DNA of 34,183 bases from Planctomycetota bacterium (lineage in GTDB: Bacteria; Planctomycetota; Phycisphaerae; UBA1845): the NCBI GenBank assembly GCA_024275565.1, contig JAJRYY010000038.1, positions 1 to 34,183 of the forward strand, read 5' to 3'. The notes under the pieces are model-generated. The model did no database searches. It saw only the letters and a program-made list of their open reading frames with translations, and was not told the origin of the DNA. Below, piece after piece: positions 7,046-14,398 of the stretch (position 1 is its first letter; each line of letters begins with the position of its first letter). A program made the translations under genes and the position numbers.

Positions 7046-9427
7046 ATGAAAAACCTTCACCCACAACGGGTCACAACCACTTCATCCGGGAACTACACCA
7101 TCGGTTCCATGTGGCGATGGGCTGTTTTTCTGTGCTTCCTGTGTGCTGCACCGCTGTTTTTAGCGAAGCTTGGTGTGGATTTCTCTTCCACGCCGGATAC
7201 TCAGATCGTCAACCAGTTATCTGGAGAGACCCTGACCGACACCGCGCACGCCGTGCTGCGGGGCAGCTTCACGCATACCATTCTCGAGTGGACTTCCGTG
7301 TGTATCGCTGCGTTCGTCGCCTTTTTGGCTTTCGTTCATTATCGCTCAGAACGCGAACCAACCGTCCCCATCATCGGAATAGCCCTCTTCTTTGCGGGCT
7401 CCATGGACGCGTTTCATACGTTGACGGCAGACAGGTTGATCCAGACCACAGCCAGCTTCGAGAAACTGCTACCGTTTACCTGGGCATTAAGCCGCCTGAT
7501 CCATGCGTGCATCCTGGTCCTCGGGCTGAGCATTGTCCTCATACTGACACGCCGCAATATAAAGCGTCCGGGCATGATGATCGGCGCCACGAGCGCTGCC
7601 TTCATATTTGGTGCGTATCTCATCGCATCAATGTGTACCCAGTCGGAAACATTTCCACAGACGATATTTTCAGGATCGATCGTTGCCCGTCCGTTCGACC
7701 TGTTCCCAATCATTCCCTTTGCGATAGCAGGCCTCGTCTTGTCTGTATGCTACACGATGCGATCAGGATCTATTTTCGGATACACGTTGATCCTCGCCAC
7801 AATTCCGAACATTGCAACGCAGTTGTACATGGCGTTCGGATCGGCATCGCTCCATGACGCATATTTCAACGTGGCCCATGTGATCAAAATCGTGAGCTAT
7901 AGCGTACCTCTCGCCGGTCTCATCGTGGCCTACATCAGTACATATCGTACAAACTCAGAACTCGCCCGAAACGCGGAAGATGCGAAGCATAAAGCGGACA
8001 CACTATCACGCGCTCAGGCCGACGCCATCGTACATTCCGCAGAACTGATGACAGAGCTTGAGGATGCGAAGGAGATCCTTCAGTCCACCAATTACGAACT
8101 CGAGTTGCAAAAAGAAGACGCCGAGGCGATCAACGCCGAGCTGAACACGATCAACGAAGAACTGGAAGTGGCCCGCGTGAAGGCGACACTTGCAACCAAG
8201 GCGAAAAGTCAGTTCCTGGCAAACATGAGCCATGAGATTCGCACACCCATGACAGCCATACTCGGTTTTTCAGAGAATCTGCGCGACGGCGGCCTGACGA
8301 ACTCAGAAGCCGCCGATGCCATCGCTACCATCCACAAAAACGGCGAGTATCTGCTCAGCATCATCAACGACATCCTCGATATGTCAAAAGTAGAAGCGGG
8401 CAAAATGGAAGTGGAGCACATCACCTGCTCTCCACATAGGGTCATCGAGGAAGTCATCTCACTCATGCAGGGTCGCAGCAAAATGAAAGGCCTGGCGTTG
8501 AATGTCGAGTATATCGGTTCCATCCCCGCGACGATTCAAACCGACCCGACCCGATTCAAACAGATTCTAATCAACATCATGGGAAACGCCATCAAGTTCA
8601 CCAGCGAAGGCGGTGTCCGACTCATTGTTCGATTTGTACCAGCCACCGAGGACTGCCGGAATAGAAAATCCATTGAACCGTGCTTACAGTTCGACATCCT
8701 TGATACGGGCGTCGGTATGACCGCGGAACAGACCAGCAACCTGTTCCAGGCGTTCTCCCAGGCGGACTCGACAATGACGCGTAGGTTCGGTGGAACGGGT
8801 CTGGGCCTTGCGATCAGTAAGCAAATCGCTCAAATGCTCGGAGGAGACATCACAATCGTCGACACTGAACCGGGAAGCGGCACCAGATTCCGGATCACCA
8901 TCGCCACAGGATCAGTCGTAGGCATCAGAATGATCAACCCATCGTATGCCCCACCGGCTCAGGAATCGGAAAAACCATCCGAATCGTCGGATACCGATAA
9001 ACCACTGAATTGTCGCATCCTGCTGGCCGAAGACTCACCCGATAATCAGCGACTGATTTCCTTCATGCTCACCAAGGCTGGCGCGGAGGTGACCGTCGCT
9101 GAAAACGGGCGAATAGCCTTCGATCTGGCGATGGAAGCATCGGGCGCGGGCAACCCATTCGACATCATCCTCATGGACATGCAGATGCCGGTGCTCGATG
9201 GATACACCGCCGCGATGGAACTGCGCAACAAGCACTACGAAGGACCGATCATCGCCCTCACAGCACATGCAATGGCCTCAGACCGTGAAAAGTGCATCAA
9301 CTGCGGGTGCGATGACTATGCCTCCAAGCCCATCGACCGAAAGAAACTGATAGAGATGGTACGAATGCACACTTCGAGCGCAGCCCCGCACAAGCATCAA
9401 CCTGCAAACGCATCGCCCTGCATATAA
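7046..9427 (+). CDS. MASE3-type membrane hybrid histidine kinase with receiver domain
   Basis: 793 residues from the ATG at 7046; an in-frame TTG five codons earlier is less likely. The N-terminal 280 residues hold about seven hydrophobic segments and the motif FAGSMDAFHTL, typical of the MASE3 sensory membrane domain. A charged coiled coil (about 290-370) follows. The HisKA segment QFLANMSHEIRTPM gives phospho-acceptor His396. The ATPase domain shows the N box NIMGNAIKF, then DTGVGM and GGTGLGLAISKQ. A C-terminal receiver begins ILLAEDSPDN, with phospho-acceptor Asp711 in LMDMQMPVLDG. The ligand is unknown. It is the last gene of a dsrE2-tusA-small-ORF unit, so it may sense sulfur or redox state. 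No separate response regulator or Hpt protein is nearby, so output must be encoded elsewhere. Confidence 0.9.
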   Translation: MKNLHPQRVTTTSSGNYTIGSMWRWAVFLCFLCAAPLFLAKLGVDFSSTPDTQIVNQLSGETLTDTAHAVLRGSFTHTILEWTSVCIAAFVAFLAFVHYRSEREPTVPIIGIALFFAGSMDAFHTLTADRLIQTTASFEKLLPFTWALSRLIHACILVLGLSIVLILTRRNIKRPGMMIGATSAAFIFGAYLIASMCTQSETFPQTIFSGSIVARPFDLFPIIPFAIAGLVLSVCYTMRSGSIFGYTLILATIPNIATQLYMAFGSASLHDAYFNVAHVIKIVSYSVPLAGLIVAYISTYRTNSELARNAEDAKHKADTLSRAQADAIVHSAELMTELEDAKEILQSTNYELELQKEDAEAINAELNTINEELEVARVKATLATKAKSQFLANMSHEIRTPMTAILGFSENLRDGGLTNSEAADAIATIHKNGEYLLSIINDILDMSKVEAGKMEVEHITCSPHRVIEEVISLMQGRSKMKGLALNVEYIGSIPATIQTDPTRFKQILINIMGNAIKFTSEGGVRLIVRFVPATEDCRNRKSIEPCLQFDILDTGVGMTAEQTSNLFQAFSQADSTMTRRFGGTGLGLAISKQIAQMLGGDITIVDTEPGSGTRFRITIATGSVVGIRMINPSYAPPAQESEKPSESSDTDKPLNCRILLAEDSPDNQRLISFMLTKAGAEVTVAENGRIAFDLAMEASGAGNPFDIILMDMQMPVLDGYTAAMELRNKHYEGPIIALTAHAMASDREKCINCGCDDYASKPIDRKKLIEMVRMHTSSAAPHKHQPANASPCI

Positions 9428-9451
9428 ACCGGATATCGAATGGGGCATAAA

Positions 9452-9521
9452 GGTTGGGGTGCGAGGGTTGGGGCATGAGGGTTGAGGTACGAGGGTTGAG
9501 GCATAAGGGTTGAGGCATGAG
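9452..9521. repeat. Five tandem 14-bp repeats
   Basis: Five head-to-tail units (GGTTGGGGTGCGAG through GGTTGAGGCATGAG) with a partial copy before them fill the space between the converging kinase and anti-sigma genes. Most differences between units are transitions. Confidence 0.92.
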
Positions 9522-9536
9522 GATGGTGCAGTTTAA

Positions 9537-10436
9537 CTATGTGCCGTGATCGTGCGGGCGGGTCTGAATCCTGGGTGCCACCGCCGACATCACTGCTGGC
9601 AGCTCTGTCTCCTCATCGAGCTGACTCAGAACACAGTGGCAGGTGGCTGGATCGGTCAGATGAACCATCTTCCATGCACCCACTTCGACTTTATGTCCAT
9701 GGTGTTTCCCGATCGCACACGGATAGTCCTTGTGCGTCCCAAAATCCTCCACACCGACCGGTGTGTGAAAAATGGCTGCGAGAAATTCGTCACCGCGTTT
9801 GTACGAGGCAGCGACACCAGGACGATCTCCAAATGTCAGCAGATAAATGCTCTCCAGCTGAAAACCACCCGGCAACGTTGGCGGGGTCTCAAAATCCAGT
9901 GACGCTGCAAATTCCTTGGCTTCAAACGAAGAACCAGGGCGTGCATCGTACAGGTCGAGAAACTTGTCAAACGCCTTCTGTGCGTCGAGGGGCAACGCAT
10001 CAAGCAGGACTGCAAAATTGATGGTGGATGCCTTGGCAGGACTGTCGATAAAATTCAGCGAAAACAAGCCAAGCCCAGCCACAAACACGAGTGAAGCAGC
10101 CCAGGCCCATCGCGTCGGACTGAGAAAGCGATACCCGGTGACCGGATGCGCCGTCTGCCCACCATCCTGACCAACTTGCCCTGCTGTCCGACTATCCTGT
10201 CCAGCTTGATCATCGGTTCCAGAGTCGAGTCGACGCTCGATCGCATCCCAGAGACCTGGGGGAACACGTACCTCGCTGGAATCGGGGATCCTCGATGTCA
10301 GCTCCCGGAGATAATCCAATTCCGCTGTACACGCAGGACACGTCTTCAGATGGTCCGATAACTTCTCGTGAGCGTCTGACGAAAGCGCCTCGTCGAGCAA
10401 ATATTCAAGCTGTAATTTATAATCTTCGCAGCACAT
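9537..10436 (-). CDS. zf-HC2 anti-sigma factor with periplasmic C-terminal domain
   Basis: 299 residues from the ATG at 10436, with GAAGAG just upstream; an in-frame TTG at 10460 would add eight residues. The N-terminus has the zinc anti-sigma motif HLKTCPACTAELDYL (HxxxCxxC) after CCEDYKLQLEYLLDEALS, which binds the cognate sigma factor. A single membrane segment (WAWAASLVFVAGLGLFSL) places the last 170 or so residues outside. That part has LPGGFQLESIYLLTF and a late FLAAIFHTPVG segment, loosely reminiscent of MucB/RseB-type C-terminal folds. It also contains KHHGHKVEVG, ATCHCVL and a final HDHG, candidate metal ligands. It lies 120 bases downstream of the ECF sigma gene and is probably cotranscribed. 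Metal sensing is an inference from residues and the efflux-gene context. Confidence 0.82.
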   Translation of the reverse strand: MCCEDYKLQLEYLLDEALSSDAHEKLSDHLKTCPACTAELDYLRELTSRIPDSSEVRVPPGLWDAIERRLDSGTDDQAGQDSRTAGQVGQDGGQTAHPVTGYRFLSPTRWAWAASLVFVAGLGLFSLNFIDSPAKASTINFAVLLDALPLDAQKAFDKFLDLYDARPGSSFEAKEFAASLDFETPPTLPGGFQLESIYLLTFGDRPGVAASYKRGDEFLAAIFHTPVGVEDFGTHKDYPCAIGKHHGHKVEVGAWKMVHLTDPATCHCVLSQLDEETELPAVMSAVAPRIQTRPHDHGT

Positions 10437-10488
10437 GGTACTCTTCGCTACACTGGGCAAGTGGTACTCTTCGCCAGAGTGGGCAATA
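10437..10488. repeat. 26-bp tandem duplication over the anti-sigma start region
   Basis: Two copies (10437-10462, 10463-10488) begin with the same GGTACTCTTCGC and share GGGCAA; 21 of the first 24 positions match. On the minus strand each copy carries GAAGAGTACC. The proximal copy is the probable ribosome binding site for the ATG at 10436, and the distal copy sits just upstream of an in-frame TTG at 10460. The initiation region has thus been duplicated. Confidence 0.85.
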
Positions 10489-10556
10489 AGCCCCAGACCG
10501 GGCTACAGCTCCCAAGACTCACGCATCGACGACGGCTTTGATCTGGAACCCAGGGA

Positions 10557-11132
10557 CTACTTCTTTGGATGCACACCCGCATCACTTTCTTCCCGGATGT
10601 CGTAACTTTTTTGTAATATTTCTCGCAGGCGATCACGGGCCCTGCTTAAACGTGACGCAACGGTCCCCTCGGGACATTCGACGACCTCTGCAATGGTCCG
10701 ATAATCAAGTCCGTCCTGATACCTCAGAAGCAGGATCGCCCGATCCGCAGGTTCCACACCCTCCAACGCAGCCTGAACGTCAAGTTGCACGATGATCGCA
10801 TCGTGTGATCGATCCCCTTCGTCCACCTCTTTTGCGCAGCGATCCATGTTCAGCCGAATTGTCCCGGCTCGGCGGAGGAACTGCAGGGCTTCGTTCACGG
10901 CGATCCTGTACAACCAGGTGGCGACCGAGGAACGACCATCAAACTTCTCAATTTGCGTAAACCCTTTCAGATACGTCACTTGTGACAAATCATATGCATC
11001 ATCCCTGCTACCGGTCATGCGGTGCAACAGGCGAAAAATGCGCTCCGAGGTCAGCTCAAACAAGTCCCGCTGGGCTTTTCTGTTCCCTCGACGACACCCC
11101 TCGACCATGTCTTGTTCTGATGCGCTCGTCAT
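10557..11132 (-). CDS. ECF-family RNA polymerase sigma factor
   Basis: 191 residues, the normal ECF size, with only regions 2 and 4. Region 2 shows AYDLSQVTYLKGFTQIEKF and SSVATWLYRIAVNEALQFLR, the polymerase and -10 contacts. Region 4 shows ILLLRYQDGLDYRTIAEVV and the recognition helix CPEGTVASRLSRARDRLRE. The minus-strand ATG at 11132 follows ACAGGTATATAT, a modest Shine-Dalgarno. The anti-sigma gene lies immediately downstream, the usual ECF layout. It is divergent from a secreted Cys-rich metal-binding protein and near two metal efflux operons, so a metal-stress regulon resembling CnrH/CnrY is plausible but unproven. Two tandem palindromes lie in the divergent intergenic region. Confidence 0.93.
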   Translation of the reverse strand: MTSASEQDMVEGCRRGNRKAQRDLFELTSERIFRLLHRMTGSRDDAYDLSQVTYLKGFTQIEKFDGRSSVATWLYRIAVNEALQFLRRAGTIRLNMDRCAKEVDEGDRSHDAIIVQLDVQAALEGVEPADRAILLLRYQDGLDYRTIAEVVECPEGTVASRLSRARDRLREILQKSYDIREESDAGVHPKK

Positions 11133-11232
11133 ATATACCTGTCCAAGTCCGTATTACGGGTCGTCCCGACCCCAGTTGATCGTATCGGCCACGATCCTGG
11201 ATGCCAAGCAATCCGGTCAGACGCCATCCCTT

Positions 11233-11278
11233 GCGACTCGTGCGTTGTAGCGAGTGCGACTCGTGCGTTGTAACGAGC
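11233..11278. promoter_or_regulatory. Two tandem 23-bp palindromic sites between divergent genes
   Basis: Two direct copies (11233-11255, 11256-11278) match at 21 of 23 positions. Each contains an internal inverted repeat: ACTCG...CGAGT in the first and CTCGT...ACGAG in the second. They sit about 100 bases upstream of the sigma gene and 193 bases upstream of the YHS-like gene, so they could be operators for a dimeric regulator acting in either direction. Given how common tandem duplication is here, they may instead be a chance minisatellite. The rest of the 338-base intergenic space shows only a weak GGAACC at 11361-11366 resembling an ECF -35 element. Confidence 0.45.
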
Positions 11279-11470
11279 GACTGATGGGCGTTGAAACTGG
11301 AAAACCGCGTTTTTCGACGTGTTTGTATCCAATTTCGATATTTTTTCACTGAGTCGGGAAGGAACCTCGGTACTGGTGCATCCAATGTTAAAACCGGCCA
11401 TTCCTGCCTTACCTGGCTCTATGGTGAGTCAAGGGCGGTGGATGGCGATGTTGAACATGGAGAATGTAGA

Positions 11471-12181
11471 ATGAATCGTTTGATTCTTGGAATCGTATAC
11501 GGGTCGGCGCTGCTGATTGGAACGGCCGTTCAGCCAGTGTTTGCACAGAGTGGACATGGCGATCATGACCATGGTGCCCACACTGAAGAGTCGAAATTGC
11601 CGAATTGCCCGATCATGGATGAGCCCGTCAACCTTGCGATGAGCATTCCTACGGATGATGGCCCTGTCTATTTCTGCTGTGAAGGGTGCATCCCGAAGTA
11701 TCAGAAGAACCCCGAGAAATTCGCGACCAAGGTCGCTGCACAGCGTAAGGCACTTGCGCATCGGGCCAAGGTGCAGGTATCCTGCCCCGTAACGCACAAG
11801 CCCGTGGATAAGAAGCTGTTTGTGGAAAGCAATGGTCAGAAGATCTATGTCTGCTGTAAGGGTTGCATAGGTAAATATCAGCGTGATCCTGCGAAGTACG
11901 CTTCCGGACTGGCGAACAGCTACTCATTCCAGACCAAGTGCCCGGTCATGGGTGGGGACATTGACCCGATGGTATCTTCGAAGCTCTCGACGGGTGAGAC
12001 GATTTACTATTGCTGCGCGGGATGCGACAAGCCACTTCGTGAGAAACCAGCCAAGTACAACAAGAATCTGGTTTCTCAGGGGATTCTAATCAACTGGGCC
12101 GAGGTAAAGAAAGCGGACAGTGGTAGTGGACACGGTGGTCATGGCCACGGTTCTGGTGGACATGGCGACCACGACCACTAG
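11471..12181 (+). CDS. Secreted protein with three YHS/TRASH-like metal-binding modules
   Basis: 236 residues from the ATG at 11471, which has GGAGA seven bases upstream; longer in-frame extensions lack a ribosome binding site. A signal peptide (LILGIVYGSALLIG, cleavage probably after PVFA) exports it. Three tandem modules share the pattern CP-x(2)-[...]-[FVY]-CC-x-GC-x(n)-P-x-K[FY]: NCPIMDEP with YFCCEGCIPKYQ, SCPVTHKP with YVCCKGCIGKYQ, and KCPVMGGD with YYCCAGCDKPL. His-rich segments flank them (SGHGDHDHGAH and HGGHGHGSGGHGDHDH). This resembles YHS/TRASH heavy-metal domains, so it probably binds Cu, Zn or a similar ion in the periplasm. It is divergent from the ECF sigma gene and precedes the Cus-type operon. 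Metal identity is unknown. Confidence 0.82.
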   Translation: MNRLILGIVYGSALLIGTAVQPVFAQSGHGDHDHGAHTEESKLPNCPIMDEPVNLAMSIPTDDGPVYFCCEGCIPKYQKNPEKFATKVAAQRKALAHRAKVQVSCPVTHKPVDKKLFVESNGQKIYVCCKGCIGKYQRDPAKYASGLANSYSFQTKCPVMGGDIDPMVSSKLSTGETIYYCCAGCDKPLREKPAKYNKNLVSQGILINWAEVKKADSGSGHGGHGHGSGGHGDHDH

Positions 12182-12230
12182 TGTTAGTGTCGTGCGATTG
12201 AACTCATACCTTTTTGTTTCCGAGCTATAG

Positions 12231-12270
12231 CCGTATGGGGGCGGTTCTTCCGGAATCCGCTCCCTTACGG
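12231..12270 (+). terminator. Hairpin terminator candidate after the YHS-like gene
   Basis: CCGTATGGGGGCGG can pair with CCGCTCCCTTACGG (5 + 3 + 4 Watson-Crick pairs, with one T-T mismatch and one G-T wobble), about 50 bases after the stop. There is no T-tract after it. A second perfect 8-bp inverted repeat, CGGGTGAA/TTCACCCG, follows at 12328-12359. Confidence 0.5.
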
Positions 12271-12785
12271 GTACGGCTTGGATGAACGTCTTTCTGAGTG
12301 AAGCACTACACTTTAGCATGCTCGATCCGGGTGAAGCGTCTCATCGCCGGATTCACCCGTGGAGTTACCTGTTCGTCCGCTATGCCTGAACGTGAAACCG
12401 CCATACATCTACGATGACCGCTTTCGGCTGAACAGCGTCAGTGCGGGAGATCTACCAACCATGCGGGAATGCTCCCGACTGGCTGGACTCCTCTCGTGCC
12501 GGATGTGTCTTCGTTCTGAGTACTATTTGCGAAGTTCTGAGTCCTATTTGTGACGTCCTGAGTCCTGTTTGCGAATTTATTCATGTGATTGTCGATCGTT
12601 ATCTTATTCACATAAGTACATTGAGGTGTTCGTCCGTTATGTATAACTACCTGGCGATTCGCTGCGAGAGAGACAAGTGCCTGGGTGTTGACCTATGCGT
12701 CAAATAATGCCAGCATCCTCAAGCTGCTATCGTTGGCAGTGCGAAGGTCCATTTTCTTTGAAGCGCGATTCCGGGAGCAACCGAC
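12271..12785. other. Intergenic region upstream of the Cus-type operon
   Basis: About 515 bases with no supported gene. It holds an 8-bp stem (12328-12335 with 12352-12359), a 15-base string TGTTCGTCCGCTATG at 12370 that recurs with one change at 12627, and a three-copy 21-bp repeat. A Cys-rich 88-codon GTG-initiated frame (12441-12707) crosses the repeat, but nothing else supports it. Confidence 0.5.
12514..12576. repeat. Three tandem 21-bp repeats
   Basis: Units start at 12514, 12535 and 12556 with the core T[TC]CTGAGT[AC]CT[AG]TTTG. The period is a multiple of three, so a crossing frame would read a heptapeptide repeat, but no gene call is supported there. Confidence 0.9.
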
Positions 12786-14396
12786 ATGCCGAGTAGAGTC
12801 TTTGCGAGACCGCACCTTCTGCGAAAGGAATGTTGTGTCGCGTTGTTCCTATGGATGATGCCAGTGTTGATCTGGTCGATGGCTGGGTGCGTTCCATCCG
12901 AACGTCCACCCTCCGTGGGCGATGCGATGCGGTTGCAGGAGAAACAGATGAAGGCGAGTCGGTGGGACGCGGTTCGCGCTCCATTGCCAGCCGCTCGGAA
13001 GTATCAGCTGGAAGAGGATATATCGCTTCCCACGCTGGACGATTCGTCTGGTCTTGAGGATTATCTGGCGTACGCTGCGTTGAACAATCCTGGTCTGGAA
13101 GCAGCGTTCAATCTCTGGAAGGCAGCGATGGAACGCGTGCCACAAGCAGAGAGCCTGCCAGATCCGCGTTTCAGCTATCGATACTTTATTCGCGAGGTGG
13201 AGACGCGTGTTGGACCGCAGAAGCAGTCGCTTGGGCTGTCACAGATGTTTCCCTGGTTCGGTAAACTTGCGTTGCGCGGTGATGTTGCGGCTGAGGCTGC
13301 CCTTGCTGCGCAACAGCGTTACGAGAATGAGAAGCTGAAACTCTTTTTCGAAGTGAAGGACGCTTACTACGAGTATTACTACCTTGGCCAGGCCATTGAC
13401 GTCATCCAAGAGAACTTTGAGTTGCTAGAGTATTTTGAGAGCGTCGCCCGTGCTCGATACAAGACCGCCTCTGTGGGTCACCCGGACGTGATTCGCGCCC
13501 AGGTTGAGCTTGGCAAGCTGGAGGACCAACTGAATTCACTCCGCGACCTGCTTGTACCTGTGCTTGCGCGGCTGAATGCTGTCCTCAACCGCCCCACGAA
13601 TGAGACGCTGGTGATGCCGACTTCGATACCTGATGATCGCCCTCTTTTTACGGATGAAGAGGTCATGCACTGGCTGGTGCAGAACAGCCCGGTACTCAAG
13701 TCCCTGGATCACGAGATTGAGCGTGCGCGTCATGCCGTTGCGCTTGCGAAGAAGGATTACTTTCCTGATTTTACGTTCGGCGTAGATTATACTGACGTTG
13801 GTTCTTCGGTTCGTTCGAATCCTCGGGGTTTTTCCAACCCGGGGTCTCTCCGCAGCGCCTCCCGGGTCGCTGGTGGTATGGGCGACCTGGTCGATGCCTA
13901 CTCGATCGGGCAGAGTCTCCGTCGAGGCAACCGTCCCAGCGACAGTGGGCAGGACGTGTGGGTGGCGTCGATGTCGTTGAACATCCCCATCCGGTACAGC
14001 AAGTATGCAGCCGGCGAACGTGAATCACGGGCGCGTTATCTCGCGGCCTTGCGGTCACGCACTCAGCAAGAGAATTCGCTCACGTCCGGCGTCCAGCGGA
14101 TACTGTATGAATACCGTGACGCCGAGCGAAAAATCACGCTGTATCGCGATGTGCTGATCCCTAAGGCCAAGGAATCGATCCGCTCGACCGAGACCGCCTT
14201 TCGTGCTGGTACCACAAGTTTTCTTGATCTTGTGGATGCGGAGCGAACTCTCCTGGAATTCGAACTCTCATTTGAACGGTCGCTGGCCAATCGTGCTCAG
14301 CGGTTATCCGAACTCGAAATGGTTGTCGGTCGTGAATTGCCTCGCGCCACAGATGCGGCTGTCAAATCCAAGCAGCCTGACGAAGGAACAAACTAA
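12786..14396 (+). CDS. TolC-like outer-membrane efflux lipoprotein (CusC type)
   Basis: 536 residues. The ATG at 12786 has GGGAG eight bases upstream. A long signal (VALFLWMMPVLIWSMAGC) ends in a lipobox with Cys35, as in CusC/OprM-type lipidated factors. The mature protein carries two outer-membrane-efflux repeats: the first includes YAALNNPGLEAAFNLWKAAM and SLGLSQMFPWFGKL, the second SPVLKSLDHEIERARHAVAL and FRAGTTSFLDLVDAERTLLE. It should form the outer-membrane exit duct for the adaptor and RND pump encoded just downstream. The adaptor gene begins two bases after this stop, so the three are one operon. A low-complexity Ser/Gly/Arg loop (about residues 340-390) is longer than typical. Confidence 0.88.
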   Translation: MPSRVFARPHLLRKECCVALFLWMMPVLIWSMAGCVPSERPPSVGDAMRLQEKQMKASRWDAVRAPLPAARKYQLEEDISLPTLDDSSGLEDYLAYAALNNPGLEAAFNLWKAAMERVPQAESLPDPRFSYRYFIREVETRVGPQKQSLGLSQMFPWFGKLALRGDVAAEAALAAQQRYENEKLKLFFEVKDAYYEYYYLGQAIDVIQENFELLEYFESVARARYKTASVGHPDVIRAQVELGKLEDQLNSLRDLLVPVLARLNAVLNRPTNETLVMPTSIPDDRPLFTDEEVMHWLVQNSPVLKSLDHEIERARHAVALAKKDYFPDFTFGVDYTDVGSSVRSNPRGFSNPGSLRSASRVAGGMGDLVDAYSIGQSLRRGNRPSDSGQDVWVASMSLNIPIRYSKYAAGERESRARYLAALRSRTQQENSLTSGVQRILYEYRDAERKITLYRDVLIPKAKESIRSTETAFRAGTTSFLDLVDAERTLLEFELSFERSLANRAQRLSELEMVVGRELPRATDAAVKSKQPDEGTN

Positions 14397-14398
14397 CC

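Noticed and set aside
11361..11400. GGAACC with a possible downstream -10, ECF-promoter-like
   Set aside because: Only the -35-like element is suggestive; the -10 match is poor and no matching site is visible before the sigma gene.
12600..12620. CTTATTCACATAAG palindrome as a dif-like Xer site
   Set aside because: Arms are in the wrong orientation and the spacer is four bases, unlike dif (six-base spacer between ATAA and TTAT).
12441..12707. 88-codon Cys-rich frame crossing the 21-bp repeats
   Set aside because: Only a GTG start with no ribosome binding site, no signal peptide and no known domain; the cysteine-rich heptads follow from the DNA repeat.
13805..13825. GGTTCGTTCGAATCC resembling a tRNA T-arm
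   Set aside because: It lies inside the outer-membrane factor gene, with no acceptor or anticodon stem around it.
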